Part shown: positions 34,301-44,093 of the stretch, in pieces
How the letters are laid out: each line of letters opens with the position of its first letter
How positions within the stretch are numbered: the first letter of the stretch is position 1
Assembly (NCBI GenBank): GCA_021442155.1
Contig: CM038229.1
Location: 92,847,716-92,911,715 of the forward strand
Length of the DNA stretch: 64,000 nt
From: Cymbidium sinense
Lineage: Eukaryota > Streptophyta > Magnoliopsida > Asparagales > Orchidaceae
Direction: 5' to 3'
The notes under the pieces: model-generated
Databases searched by the model: none
Told to the model about the DNA's origin: nothing
What the model saw: the letters and a program-made list of their open reading frames with translations, nothing else
Position numbers and translations under genes: made by a program

Positions 34301-36449
34301 GGTGTAAGATATAAGCCCTACTTAGGGCTACTTAAATCCTTCCAGCCCCGAGATGTCTAGACTAAAATACCACTTTTCTCAGATATAGGTGAATGTATGA
34401 AAAGAACCACAACAAGAAGAACTCATGCAAGAAATCATATTTGATTTTATTATATGATTTACATATGTGGTATGAAATTCTTCCTAAGTTTGCATAGGAA
34501 TAGATTTAGACAAATGTTGTGTGCTTTTCAAATGAACTACACATTTGTAATTCCTATGTGAATACATGTAAGATAAGGAAAGAGAGCTTCATCAGATATC
34601 TTATATTATCAACACATGCAAACCTATAGATATTTGTAATTACCACCCATTTATTATAATTTATTTATGAGCTTTTGAAAATAACTTTTGATTTAATAGT
34701 GATAATAGCCTCACATATTTTTAATTTAAATCAACACATGCAATTTGGCATAAAAGAAACCATTTCATTTAGTTAATTTCAAAAGGAATGAATGCTTGAT
34801 TACACATGGGAAGCAACATTTAACATGACTAGAAAAAAATAAAGGAACATAAGCACATTATCACATACATTCCAATTAATTCCTAAGGACAATCATACTA
34901 AATAAAGCCACTTAAAATAAACCAAAGTCCTTTAATGAGATTTCTTAATTTTTAATTTTATTTGATTTAGGAAAGGAAAGAAATTTGCTAATTCTAATCA
35001 CATTACTCATGTGTGAGTTAATTTGATTTAATGAAGAAGCATTTAAGTTGATTTTATGGTTTAATTAAGTTAGGGTATGAATTAAGTTAATTAATTAACC
35101 CTTACCTACATCACCTTAAGTTAATTTACTAATTAATAATGAGACAATATGATATGCAACCACATGGAAAGTAAATTTGCAATGCTCCTAAGAAATGAAA
35201 GGGGCCTAATGCAATTGGCTCATGATTAATATATAATTAAGCTTAAGGGATCTCACTTAACTACTTTTATAGAATTCTCACACATGTGAGCTAATCATAA
35301 TTTCATTACCTCCCCCTTTGGATTATTGAACACCCAAAGAGCTACCCAAGATTAAATTAGAGAAATATATTCAATTAAATTAATTAAATTTGTTAATTAA
35401 CTAATTAAACTTTAATTAAACTTAACCAATCAAAATGAGATGGGCTAAGAGAAAGAGATAAAGAAGGGAGCCCAAGTCACAATCACTAAATCCTTTCAAT
35501 TAGTTGATTAAAGTTGAGGTGTGATTTGGATATTTTGATTAATCTTGTTAATTAATTAATTAAGGGGTGTTGATTAATTAATTATTTAAGAGGGATTAGA
35601 GAAGACTTAAAGAAAATATTGGAAGAAGGAGTCCCAACCATTTCTAGACTTCATCATCTAATAGAGGTTAATAAGCTTAATTGATTGATTAATTTACTGT
35701 TCATTTGCTTAATTATCACTAATTACATTAAGAAAGTTATTAAGGCTTAACCCATTGGTTTCCCTAATTAAGCAACCATTAAAATCCTAGAAAAATAGGG
35801 AGGCTAGATCATCCCCTCAAACATGCAAAAGTTTTAGATTAATTGGATGGTTAATTTAATTACATTTACTCAATTAACTTTCACAATTCAAAATTATTCA
35901 AAATAATAATTTTCCTGGATTCTAAAAATATCTTTAAAATGAGCCTAAGTTTGTATTTTTATGAATTTTTCTAGAATTAGTTATGAATTTAGGAATTTTT
36001 AGGATTAAAAACTAGTTAATTAGCCCTAATTGGAGCCTTAATCCCATCAGGCCACATGGTGCCTGACATGGCACGCTTTCCATTATGGTGCGATGGGATT
36101 TTATATTTAAGTTATCACATCCAAGTGATGAATCAAATGGCAGTGCACGCGGTAACTCCATGGACCATTTAATCTAAGATTTGAAGGAATAATCAGAGGC
36201 TCTAAGCGAGATTAGATCAAGACCATTCATCCCGATCACGAGGGATGGACAGTCTATGATCTATCTCCTCCTTAGCATGAAATAATGGCTACCATCCATC
36301 GATCGGTGCTCGATCTGAGTCACCCGAGCTCGGATGGAGATGAAAATTATCCCACACCTTCGAGGAAGCACAAAAGGAAGATTTTGACAGAGGAAATTGC
36401 ATGACATGAAAATTTCTTTCATAAAAGACCAACCTATTTTCGTTCAAGG
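31346..36449. other. Non-telomeric intergenic DNA, no recognised gene
   Basis: Telomere words stop at 31345. The sequence is ordinary AT-rich plant intergenic DNA with many stops in all frames. The longest open frame is 61 codons (32778-32963) and looks random. The texture suggests the non-coding part of an old LTR retroelement, but I find no LTR pair, primer-binding site, RT or integrase motif, so the origin is unknown. It includes an approximately 237-bp tandem duplication at 34017-34470 and an AT-rich zone of ATTAATTAA words at 35360-35600. Confidence 0.6.
34017..34470. repeat. Diverged tandem duplication, ~237-bp unit
   Basis: Two adjacent units start with atgtataaaagttttaagtg (34017) and atgtataagagttttaagtg (34254). 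Each continues with gagta, an attctg/gttctg...ccag/ctag word, ggtgtctagactaa, ataccacttttct and aactcatgcaa. They differ at roughly one base in six or seven by eye, so they are much older than the 11.49-kb duplication. Their function is unknown. Confidence 0.75.
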
Positions 36450-38772
36450 ATCGATTTCAATGGCATACTTAATCGGAGCTTATGATCGATGGTTCCAATG
36501 ATTGAGGAAGTTTTGTTTGGTAGAAATAAAGCTCTTTTGAGTCACATAAGCTTTGATTTGGTGTAGTTTTCTCAAAATACCAATCCATTAGGCGTAGGTG
36601 CTCGGGCTTGATCGAACTCTACCCTCTGGCTCCAAGGAGCTGTATAAACCATTGAGAAGCTTGGGAAATGATTCATTCTCACTTATTTGGCTCCAAGGAA
36701 GGAGAGTGCAAAGTTAATTGCACTTTTGTGGAGGTCCAAGAAAATGAGAATCGAAGGTGGCCTCCCCTATTTCAGTTTTGCAAAAAATTGAGAATGGGGA
36801 TTTCTGGGAGCTTAAGAAGGCTTGGAAATTACTCTGGAAACTCTCTCCTTGGCTGGTAGAGATTAATCGAGTGTGAGTGTCTTTGTTTGAGTGAGAATAA
36901 TGAGGGTATACCCCCTCATTCCCACAGCTTCTTTGGATTTTTTCTTAATCAATTGGCCAAATTAGAGGGTGGTGAAGGTCCTTGGGTGCATGATGTGGCT
37001 CAATTTGGTTGGGTGAGGGTGTCGAGGTGGATACCAAGGGAGTAATGGGTGTCTTATGGTTGTTTGGAAAGCTCCATTGGGGATGGGGAGGTGATTTCAC
37101 CTCCCCATAGATCATGGCCGACCCAACCACCTTTTGGTCAAGTTAGACATGGTCTTAAGTGCCTAAGTGGACCTATGATTGTGTGACAAGTGGTTAGGAG
37201 GAAAAATGACCAAATGAGCATGTGTATTGTCTCATGGGATGCCCTAAACTTAATGGCAAAATGATTATTTTGCTATAGGTTTGGTTTTGATAGATTTGGG
37301 ATGGGTCAAAAGTGGGTTAGGCCAAATTTCAAGTAGTTTGGAGTTTATTTGGTTTGATTTAGCTTGATTTGCCCTATTTAGGTTAAGGTGACAAATTGAT
37401 TAAATAAACAAAGGTTTGGGTCAAGTTCAATTGGCTAATTGAAAATGATTGTAGGTTTTTAATTTGGAATTAGATTTTGGCTAATTTGACCCTTTAGGTC
37501 AATTTGGGTTAAGTTAGTTAAGAAGTTGACCAAAATTTAAATCATGGTTTTGGTCAAGTTTAATAAGTGATTTAGAATGAACTTGAGCCACTGGGTATAA
37601 TCAATTTGGGTTGGATTATGATTTGACTTATGTTGGCTATTGATGCCAATTTGGGTCAACTTGGGTCAAATAGCCAATTGGGCTTGGTTTGGCTCAAGTG
37701 AGGGTTTGGTCATGTTCAATCATTGGTTAGAATGGGTTTGAATCAATGGTTTCGTCAATTTGGCATATGGTGGATTTTGGCTAATTTATTTTAAGTTAAA
37801 TGTTGACTTAGTTAAGTTAGGTTAACTTGGTTTGACCCAATTCATGATAATTGATTAACCTATAATAATTTTTGATCCTGTCGTGAGGTTTGGATGGGCT
37901 TAGTTCAATCCAATTTGGGTTGAATTAGAACTTGACTTGAAAAGGTCTTTTTAGGTCACTTTAGTTCAAGTGAACCTAAATGGTTTAATTGGCTTGGTCA
38001 TGGCTTGATTCAAGTTTAATTATATTGATAAATGGGTTTGAGATGAAAATACAAATTGAATTGCAAGTAATTTGGATCCATATGGATTTTGGTTCATATG
38101 ATAATTTCATATCAAAAAGGGCTAACTTGGGTTTACTTTGGGTTGGCATGGATTTGGTTTGATAATTGTAGTTTGTATTTATATTTGGATCAATGATTGT
38201 AGGAATGTTTGAATCATGAGGAAATCCATGATTTTTGAATTGATTTGGGTATTATTTAGCCAAGTTCAATAATTTAGCTAAAATGACAAAAATAAGGAAT
38301 TTTATTTGATTTGGCTTTCAGCAATTTGGAGTTTGGAATTTATTTATGAATTAGAATTTCATTTGAGATTGAATTTTATAATTGAGAAAATCAATTGAAT
38401 TTGGGTTGATTTAAATTTGGTTAAGGCTAAGTCCATAAGATAAAATCAAAGGGCATAGGAAGGGATTTGGAGTTTGAATTTGATCATGGGTTTCAATCAT
38501 TTGATAGTTTGATTGGGTTTTCAAATTTAGATTTGAATTTGAGATTTGATTTTGAAGAATGAAGTAAGGATTTGGTTTGGGCTATAAGGTAGTAAGTTCT
38601 CCTAAATCCCAAGGCCACCTATAGCTAACTCTTCTAAGTCTCTAGGGGTTAGGTTAAGTGTTCACCTAATGACTACAAGTTTCCTAAGATTGAGGAACTC
38701 TTTGTGTCTATGCGAGTCTTAGATCTATGATAAGGAGGTTAATAGCTCACTCCAAAAGCGAGGTCAACAGGT
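36450..38772. other. Non-telomeric block, left part of copy A
   Basis: Non-coding DNA that continues the 31.35-36.45 kb block. From about 37100 to 38570 it is enriched in TTGGGTCAA, TTTGACC and GGTTTGATT words. The 63-codon open frame at 36668-36859 is interrupted by a stop in copy B, so it is not a conserved gene. Two short perfect or near-perfect inverted repeats lie at 36899-36920 and 37083-37108. The block ends at gcgaggtcaacagg (38759-38772), then telomere repeat starts. Confidence 0.7.
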
Positions 38773-38909
38773 TTATATTTTAGGGTTTTATGGTTTACTT
38801 TTTGTGTTTAGGGTTTAGGGTTTAGTGTTTAGGGTTTATGATTTTAGGGTTTAAAGATTAGGTTTTAGGTTTTTGGTTTAGGTTTTAGTTTAGGGTTTAG
38901 GGTTTAAGG
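38773..38909. repeat. Short TTTAGGG tract
   Basis: About 135 bp of TTTAGGG-type repeat between the non-telomeric block and the GRP A-run. The same tract is present at 50300-50429 in copy B. Confidence 0.85.
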
Positions 38910-39373
38910 TTTTCTTAACAAAGAACAAATTCATATTCAACATTTATTATTTTCAATTTCAGCAACCAAATGGCCCACTAAGATTTCTAAGACATAAGAG
39001 ATGACATATATAAAAAATGAGCACATATAGAGTAAATCAAAAATCCTAGATAACTTGAACTGTCTTTATTATAAAGATAGAATTTCATAAGTAGCAGATA
39101 GGATCGATCGTTCTTTAGTTTCTCTAGTTCCCATCAAAACCACTGCCACCTCTCGAGTAGTGGGGTCAGCCATCATATTTTGGATCGATCCCTTCATGAC
39201 CACAATTGCTATAACCTCCATCACTCCTTCTACCTCCATAACCACCACACACCACCCTCATCACCTAACATATCTAGATCCCCAACCACCACTTCGATAA
39301 CCTCAACCATCAACCACTAGCAGATCTAAAGCTTAGCTTAACACTACCCCCATCATGCTGTTCTACCCATTAT
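38910..39373 (-). pseudogene. GRP fragment 6 (copy A)
   Basis: Minus strand. It enters at the common breakpoint (AATAATGGGTAGAACAGC), with the Gln codon changed to TAG, and continues into a shortened Gly-rich part. Compared with its duplicate, fragment 8, it has lost about 20-25 bp around the RRM end and the tail. The RYSRGG end, stop, 3' UTR and A-run (T-run at 38910-38916, broken by a C) are recognisable. It has many single-base changes. Confidence 0.8.
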
Positions 39374-40802
39374 TAGGGTTTAGGCTTAGGTTTAAGTTTA
39401 GGTTTATTAGGTTTTAGGGTTTAGGTTTATTTTTATATTTATGTAGTTTCTTTAGGATTGGGTTTAGGGTTTAGGGTTTAGGGTTTAGGGTTTAAGGTTT
39501 AGACTTTTAGGGTTAGGGTTTAAGGTTAGGGTTTAGGGGTTAGGGTTTAGGGTTTAGGATTTATGGTTTAGTGTTTAGGCTTTAGGGTTTATGGTTTTTA
39601 GGGTTTAAAGTTTAGGGTTATCTTAGGGTTTAGGGTTATCTTAGGGTTTATGGTTAATTTAGGGTTTTGGGTTTTGGGTTTTAGGTTTAATGTTAAGGGC
39701 ATAGGGTTTAGGGTTTAAGATTGTGGGTTTAGGGTTTTGGTTTCTATTTTAAGCTTTAGGGATTACGGTTTAGGGTTTATGGTTTAGGGTTTAGGGTTTT
39801 ATTTATTTATTTATTTTATTTTTTAAAATTAAGTAAACATAGGTTTATTTAGTTTATTTAGTTCATTTTTATTTATTTTAGTTTATTTTATTTTTTTATA
39901 TTTAAGATCAATTTTGTTTTTATTTAGTTTAGTTTGTTTATTTTAGGTTTATCTATTTTAGTTTAGGTTTTTTATTTAGTTAGGTTTAGGTTTAGGTTTA
40001 TGTATATTTTTTAATTTAGTTTTATTTTTATTTTATTATTTAGGTTTAGGTTTTATTTTTTATTTTTAAGTTAAGGTTTTGATTTTTATTTTATTTTTTA
40101 AGTGGAGGTTTTAGGATTTTATTTTAGGTTTATTTTAAGGTTTCATTTTTTAGTCTAGGTATAGGTTTATTTTTAGTTAATTTAAATTAATTTAATTTAA
40201 ATTTTTGTTTAGGTTTAGTTTAGTTTAGGTTAAGGATTTATTTATTTCATTTTAGTTTATTTTAGTTTAGGTTTAGGCTTATTTTATTTTTATTTTATGT
40301 TTATGTTTTTTTTAATTTAGGGTATAGGTTTTACTTTTTTTATTAACTTTTAGGTTTTATTTTTTTATTAACTTTTAGGCTTTATTTTTTTATTAACTTT
40401 TCGGTTTTATTTTTAGGTTTACTTTTTTGGTTTAGGTTTTTATTTTATTTTTTATGTTTTATTTTAGGTTTATTTTATTTTTATTTTAGGTATAGATTTT
40501 ATTTTATTTAAGTTTTTTATTTTTTTAGTTTAGTTTAGGTCTTTATTTATTTTATTTTAGTTTTATTTTTATTTTTTATTTTATTTTCTTTTTAGGTTTA
40601 GGTTTTAGTTTATGCTTTTATTTTATTTTATCTTTTTATTTTATTTTGGTTTAGGTTTTTTTATTTATTTTACTTTTAGGTTTTATTTAGTTTCGATTAA
40701 GGTTTTAAGTATTTTAGGGTTTAGGGTTTTTAGGGTTTAGGGTTTAGGGTTTAGGTTTAGGTGGGTTTAGGATTTAGTTTAGGGTTTAGGGTTTTTGGTT
40801 TG
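39374..40802. repeat. TTTAGGG tract, boundary box, AT-rich block (copy A)
   Basis: This is a fairly clean TTTAGGG tract at 39374-39805, with a short internal duplication of ttagggttatcttagggttt. A boundary box (AAATTAAGTAAACATAGG) is at 39826-39843. AT-rich TTTATTTT sequence follows to about 40700, then TTTAGGG to the next GRP fragment. A three-fold repeat of tttattaacttttagg lies at 40330-40400. No gene is seen. Confidence 0.85.
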
Positions 40803-41254
40803 TTTTTTTAATTTTTCAAAGAGAATAAATTATGATTCAACATTTCTTCTTTTTTGTTTCATCAACTAGTTAACACTCCAAGTTTCTAAGGCACAAGTGA
40901 TAACATAGATAAAAAATCAGCATGCATAGAACAAATAAAAAACCACAGATAACTAGAACAATCTCTACTGTAAAGACATAGTTCCATAAGCAACAAATCA
41001 GGTTGGTCATTCTTAAGTTTTTCTAGTTCCCATTAGAACCACCTCAGCCTCTCGAGTAGTGGGATCCAACATCATATCCTCGATCTCCTCACCCCTTATA
41101 ACCCTATCACCCTCCTACTTCACCATCACTACCACCACTTCACCTCCATATCACCAAGACCTCCAGATCCCCACTACACGATAACCATGTTTTATGCCTT
41201 CCATCTTGACTCACTTGTTGATGTTCTTCTTACCATCATGGCCTGCACATTCTT
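40803..41254 (-). pseudogene. GRP fragment 7 (copy A)
   Basis: Minus strand. It enters at AAGAATGTGCAGGCCATGATGG, the common breakpoint with changes. The middle is visibly shortened and garbled compared with duplicate fragment 9 (for example 41090-41200). The RYSRG end, 3' UTR and A-rich junction (40803-40818) remain. It is a pseudogene. Confidence 0.75.
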
Positions 41255-43312
41255 AGGGTTTAGATTTAGGTTTAGGTTTATTTTAGGTTTTAGATTTCTT
41301 TTTAATATAGCTTACTTTACTTTTAGGTTTGGGGTTTAGGTGTTTAGGTTTGGGGTTAGGGTTTAGTGATTAGTGTGGGCTTTAGTTTTGTGATCTTTAA
41401 GGTTTGGGTTTAATGTGGGATTAGGGTTTAGGATTATGGTTTAATATTTAGTTTTAGTGGTTTAGGTTTTCATTATTTAGGTTTAGAGTTTGTGGGTGTA
41501 GAGTTTAGGGTTTAGAGTTTAGGTTTAGATTTAGTTTAGCCTTAGGTTTAGGGCCTGAAGGATTTGTATTTAGTTTAGGTTAGGGCCCCAGGGGTTGGTT
41601 TGGGGTTTATGGTTTAGTGGCCTAAAAATTTGCTGATGAGATTTAGGCTCAGTATTTTGGTGGTTTTAAGATTTAGGATTAGTGGGTGGCCTAGAGTTAA
41701 TTGGCTCAGTAGTCATGCCTAGTGGCCTAGGGTCACGTGTAGGGTTTGGGTGCAGGTTTCATGGTATAGGGTTTAGAGTTTAGGGTTTTAGGGTTTAGGA
41801 TTTAGGGTTTAGTGGTTTTATGGTTTGGTTTATAATTAGGGTTTAGGGTTTTTTTAAAAAAAATAAACAAAAAACCTAGGTTTATTGAGTTTATGTAGTT
41901 TATTTTTATTTTATTTTATTTTTTTATCCGTTTATTTTTATTTTGGTTTATTTATATTAGTTTTATTTATTTTAGTTTCAGTTTTTAATTTTATTTTACT
42001 TTTTAGGTTTATGTTTATTTTTTGTTTAGTTTTAATTTAATTTATTTTTTAGGTTTATGTTTTATTTTTTATTATTAAGTTTAGGTTTAGGTTTTTATTT
42101 TATTTTTTGAGGTTTAGGTTTTAGGTTATTATTTTTGATTTACTTTTAGGTTTTATTTTTTAGTTTAGGCTTAAGTTTATTTTTAGTTTATTTTATTTAT
42201 TTTAGATTTTTGTTCAAGTTTTATTTATTTTAGTTTAGTTTATTTTTTTTTAGGTTTACGTTTATTTTATTTTGTTTATTTAATATTTTTTTAGGTTTAG
42301 GGTTTGGGTGTTATTTTTCATTTATTTTTATGTTTTAATTTTAGGCTTATCATTTAGGTTTAGGTTTTTATTTACTTTTTATTTAATTTTATCTTAGGTT
42401 TATTTTATTTTTATTTTAGGTTAATCTTTTATTATATTTATGTTTTCTACTTTTGGGTTTATTTTATTTTTGTTAAGTTTAGGTTTTTATTTATTTATTT
42501 TAGTTTAAATTTTATTTTCTATTTTATTTTATTTTATTTTTAGGTTTAGGTTTAGGTTTATGTTAATGTTTTAGTTTAGGGTTTTAGCTTATTTTATTTT
42601 ATTTTATTATTTTGGTTTATGTTTTAGGGTTTAGGGTTTAGGGTCATGGTTTAGGGTTTTAGGATTTAGGGTTTAGGTTTATTAGGGTTTAGGGTTTAGG
42701 GTTTAGGGTTTAGTGTTTAGGGTTTAGGTTTTTAGGTTTACGGTTTAGGTTTGTGTTTAGGGTTTTAGGTTTAAGGTTTTTTTTAATGGAGTGTAGGGTT
42801 TAAGGTTTAAGGTTTAGAGTTTAGATTTAGGGCTTTAGGGATTAGGGTTTACGATTTAGGGTTTAGGGTTTTAGGGTTTAGGGTTTAGGTTTAAGGGTTA
42901 TATGTTTAGGGTTTAGGGCTTAGGGTTTAGGATTAGTTTTAGGTTTGGGGTTTTTATATTTTTTATTTTCTTAATTAAGTAAACTAATAGGTTTAGGTTT
43001 ATTTAGTTTATTTTTTAATTATATTAGTTTGTTTTATTTTTTTTGTTTTTATTTAGGTTTATTTTTATATATTTTAGTTTAGGTTTTTTATTTTAGTTAT
43101 TTTTTAGGTTTAGATTTAAGTTTATTTTTTAGTTTAGTTTTATTTGAATTTTATTTTTTAGTTTTAGGTTTTATTTTTAGGTTTAGGTTTAGTTTTTATT
43201 TTATTTTTTTAGGTTTAGGTTTAGGTTTTAGGTTTTTATTTTAGGTTTATTTTTAGGTTATATTTCTTAGTTTAGGGTTTAGAGTTTTTTTAAAAGAAAA
43301 TTAAGTAAACTC
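41255..43312. repeat. TTTAGGG / AT-rich array (copy A)
   Basis: TTTAGGG tracts lie at 41320-41850 and 42610-42960, with an AT-rich block at 41870-42600. At 41330-41760 the repeat is locally disordered, with ggcct, gctcag and cacgtg words. The same interval in copy B (52900-53560) is regular. A GRP-tail relic (ttttttttaatggag) is at 42777-42791. Boundary boxes are at 42970-42991 and 43298-43318. No gene is seen. Confidence 0.8.
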
Positions 43313-43330
43313 GTAGGTTTATGTTTATTT
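43313..43330 (+). repeat. Target-site duplication, left copy
   Basis: The 18-bp gtaggtttatgtttattt directly precedes the RTE insertion and is repeated exactly at 44076-44093. The first bases of the right copy could also be counted with the (GTT)n tail, so the true length is 17 or 18 bp. Confidence 0.9.
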
Positions 43331-44075
43331 GAAAACTTGAATTATGGAGGTCAACTTTAGAGTCTAAAGGTTTTCATTTAAGCAGATCTAAAACTGAATA
43401 TATGGAGTGTAATTTTAGTTGTAGAAGTTTTAGTGGTAGTGTTGTGACTTTAGGTGATCAAGTCATTAATAAGAGTGGCGATTGAGATATTTAGGCTCTA
43501 TTGTTCAAAATGATGGTGAAATAGATGGAGATATTATTAGTAGAATTCAAGTTGGATGGTTGAAGTGGAGGAATGCATCTGGCCTATTATGTGATAGAAA
43601 AGTTCCACTTAAACTTAAGGGAAAATTTTATAAGATGGTGGTGAGACTTGCAAAGACTTATGGTGCAGAATGTTGGCCAATAAAAGAGAAACATAAGACT
43701 AAGTTAAGTGTTACAGAGATGAGGATGCTCAGATGGATGAGTGGCTTTACCCTTAGAGATAGAATGCAAAATGAGTATGTTCGGGAAAAAGTTAGAGTAG
43801 CTCTAGTGGTAGATAAGATTAGGGAGAGTCGCCTTAGATGGTTTGGCCACATAAAAGCATCGAGTCGATGATAGGAGAGTAGATGCATTAGATTTGCCTT
43901 ATGTTAAGAAAGGTAGAGGTAGACCTAAAAAGACTTGGTTAAGATGTATAAAAAATGATCGTAGTATACTTGAATTAAATGAGAATTTGGCACATAATAG
44001 GACATAATGGAGACGAAGGATTCATGTAGCCAACCCCACCTAGTGGGATTAAGGCTTGTTGTTGTTGTTGTTGTT
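43331..44075 (+). mobile_element. RTE-type LINE, 5'-truncated, with TSD
   Basis: A 745-bp insertion starts just after the RT catalytic core ([20 protein letters not shown] in the first frame) and runs through the RT C-terminal part to a 3' end with tagtgggattaaggctt and (GTT)n. RTE-clade elements characteristically end in short tandem repeats rather than poly(A). It is flanked by 18-bp target-site duplications inside telomere-derived repeat. The matching place in copy B (about 55050-55080) has one uninterrupted target, so the insertion is younger than the 11.49-kb duplication. Confidence 0.9.
43482..43871 (+). pseudogene. RTE reverse transcriptase C-terminal fragment
   Basis: A 129-codon open frame reads as the C-terminal part of a plant RTE-clade polyprotein. 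It contains [20 protein letters not shown], then [43 protein letters not shown] and [11 protein letters not shown], all typical for this family. After the stop near 43869 the homology continues in another frame (GRGRPKKTWLRC, then IHVANP), so a small frameshift truncates it. The upstream part (43334-43480) is in a different frame with stops. No catalytic YADD remains, so the fragment cannot act. The 76-codon reverse frame at 43658-43888 is a shadow. Confidence 0.9.
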
Positions 44076-44093
44076 GTAGGTTTATGTTTATTT
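44076..44093 (+). repeat. Target-site duplication, right copy
   Basis: Exact repeat of 43313-43330, following the (GTT)n tail of the RTE fragment. Confidence 0.9.

Noticed and set aside
36668..36859. 63-codon frame as a small gene
   Set aside because: The duplicate at 48.1-48.3 kb has an in-frame stop, so the frame is not conserved.
31346..38772. Complete LTR retrotransposon
   Set aside because: I found no LTR pair, primer-binding site, or protease, RT or integrase motifs. Only the general texture suggests an element.
44057..44077. (GTT)n as an independent microsatellite locus
   Set aside because: It is the 3' terminus of the RTE element and is followed by the target-site duplication.
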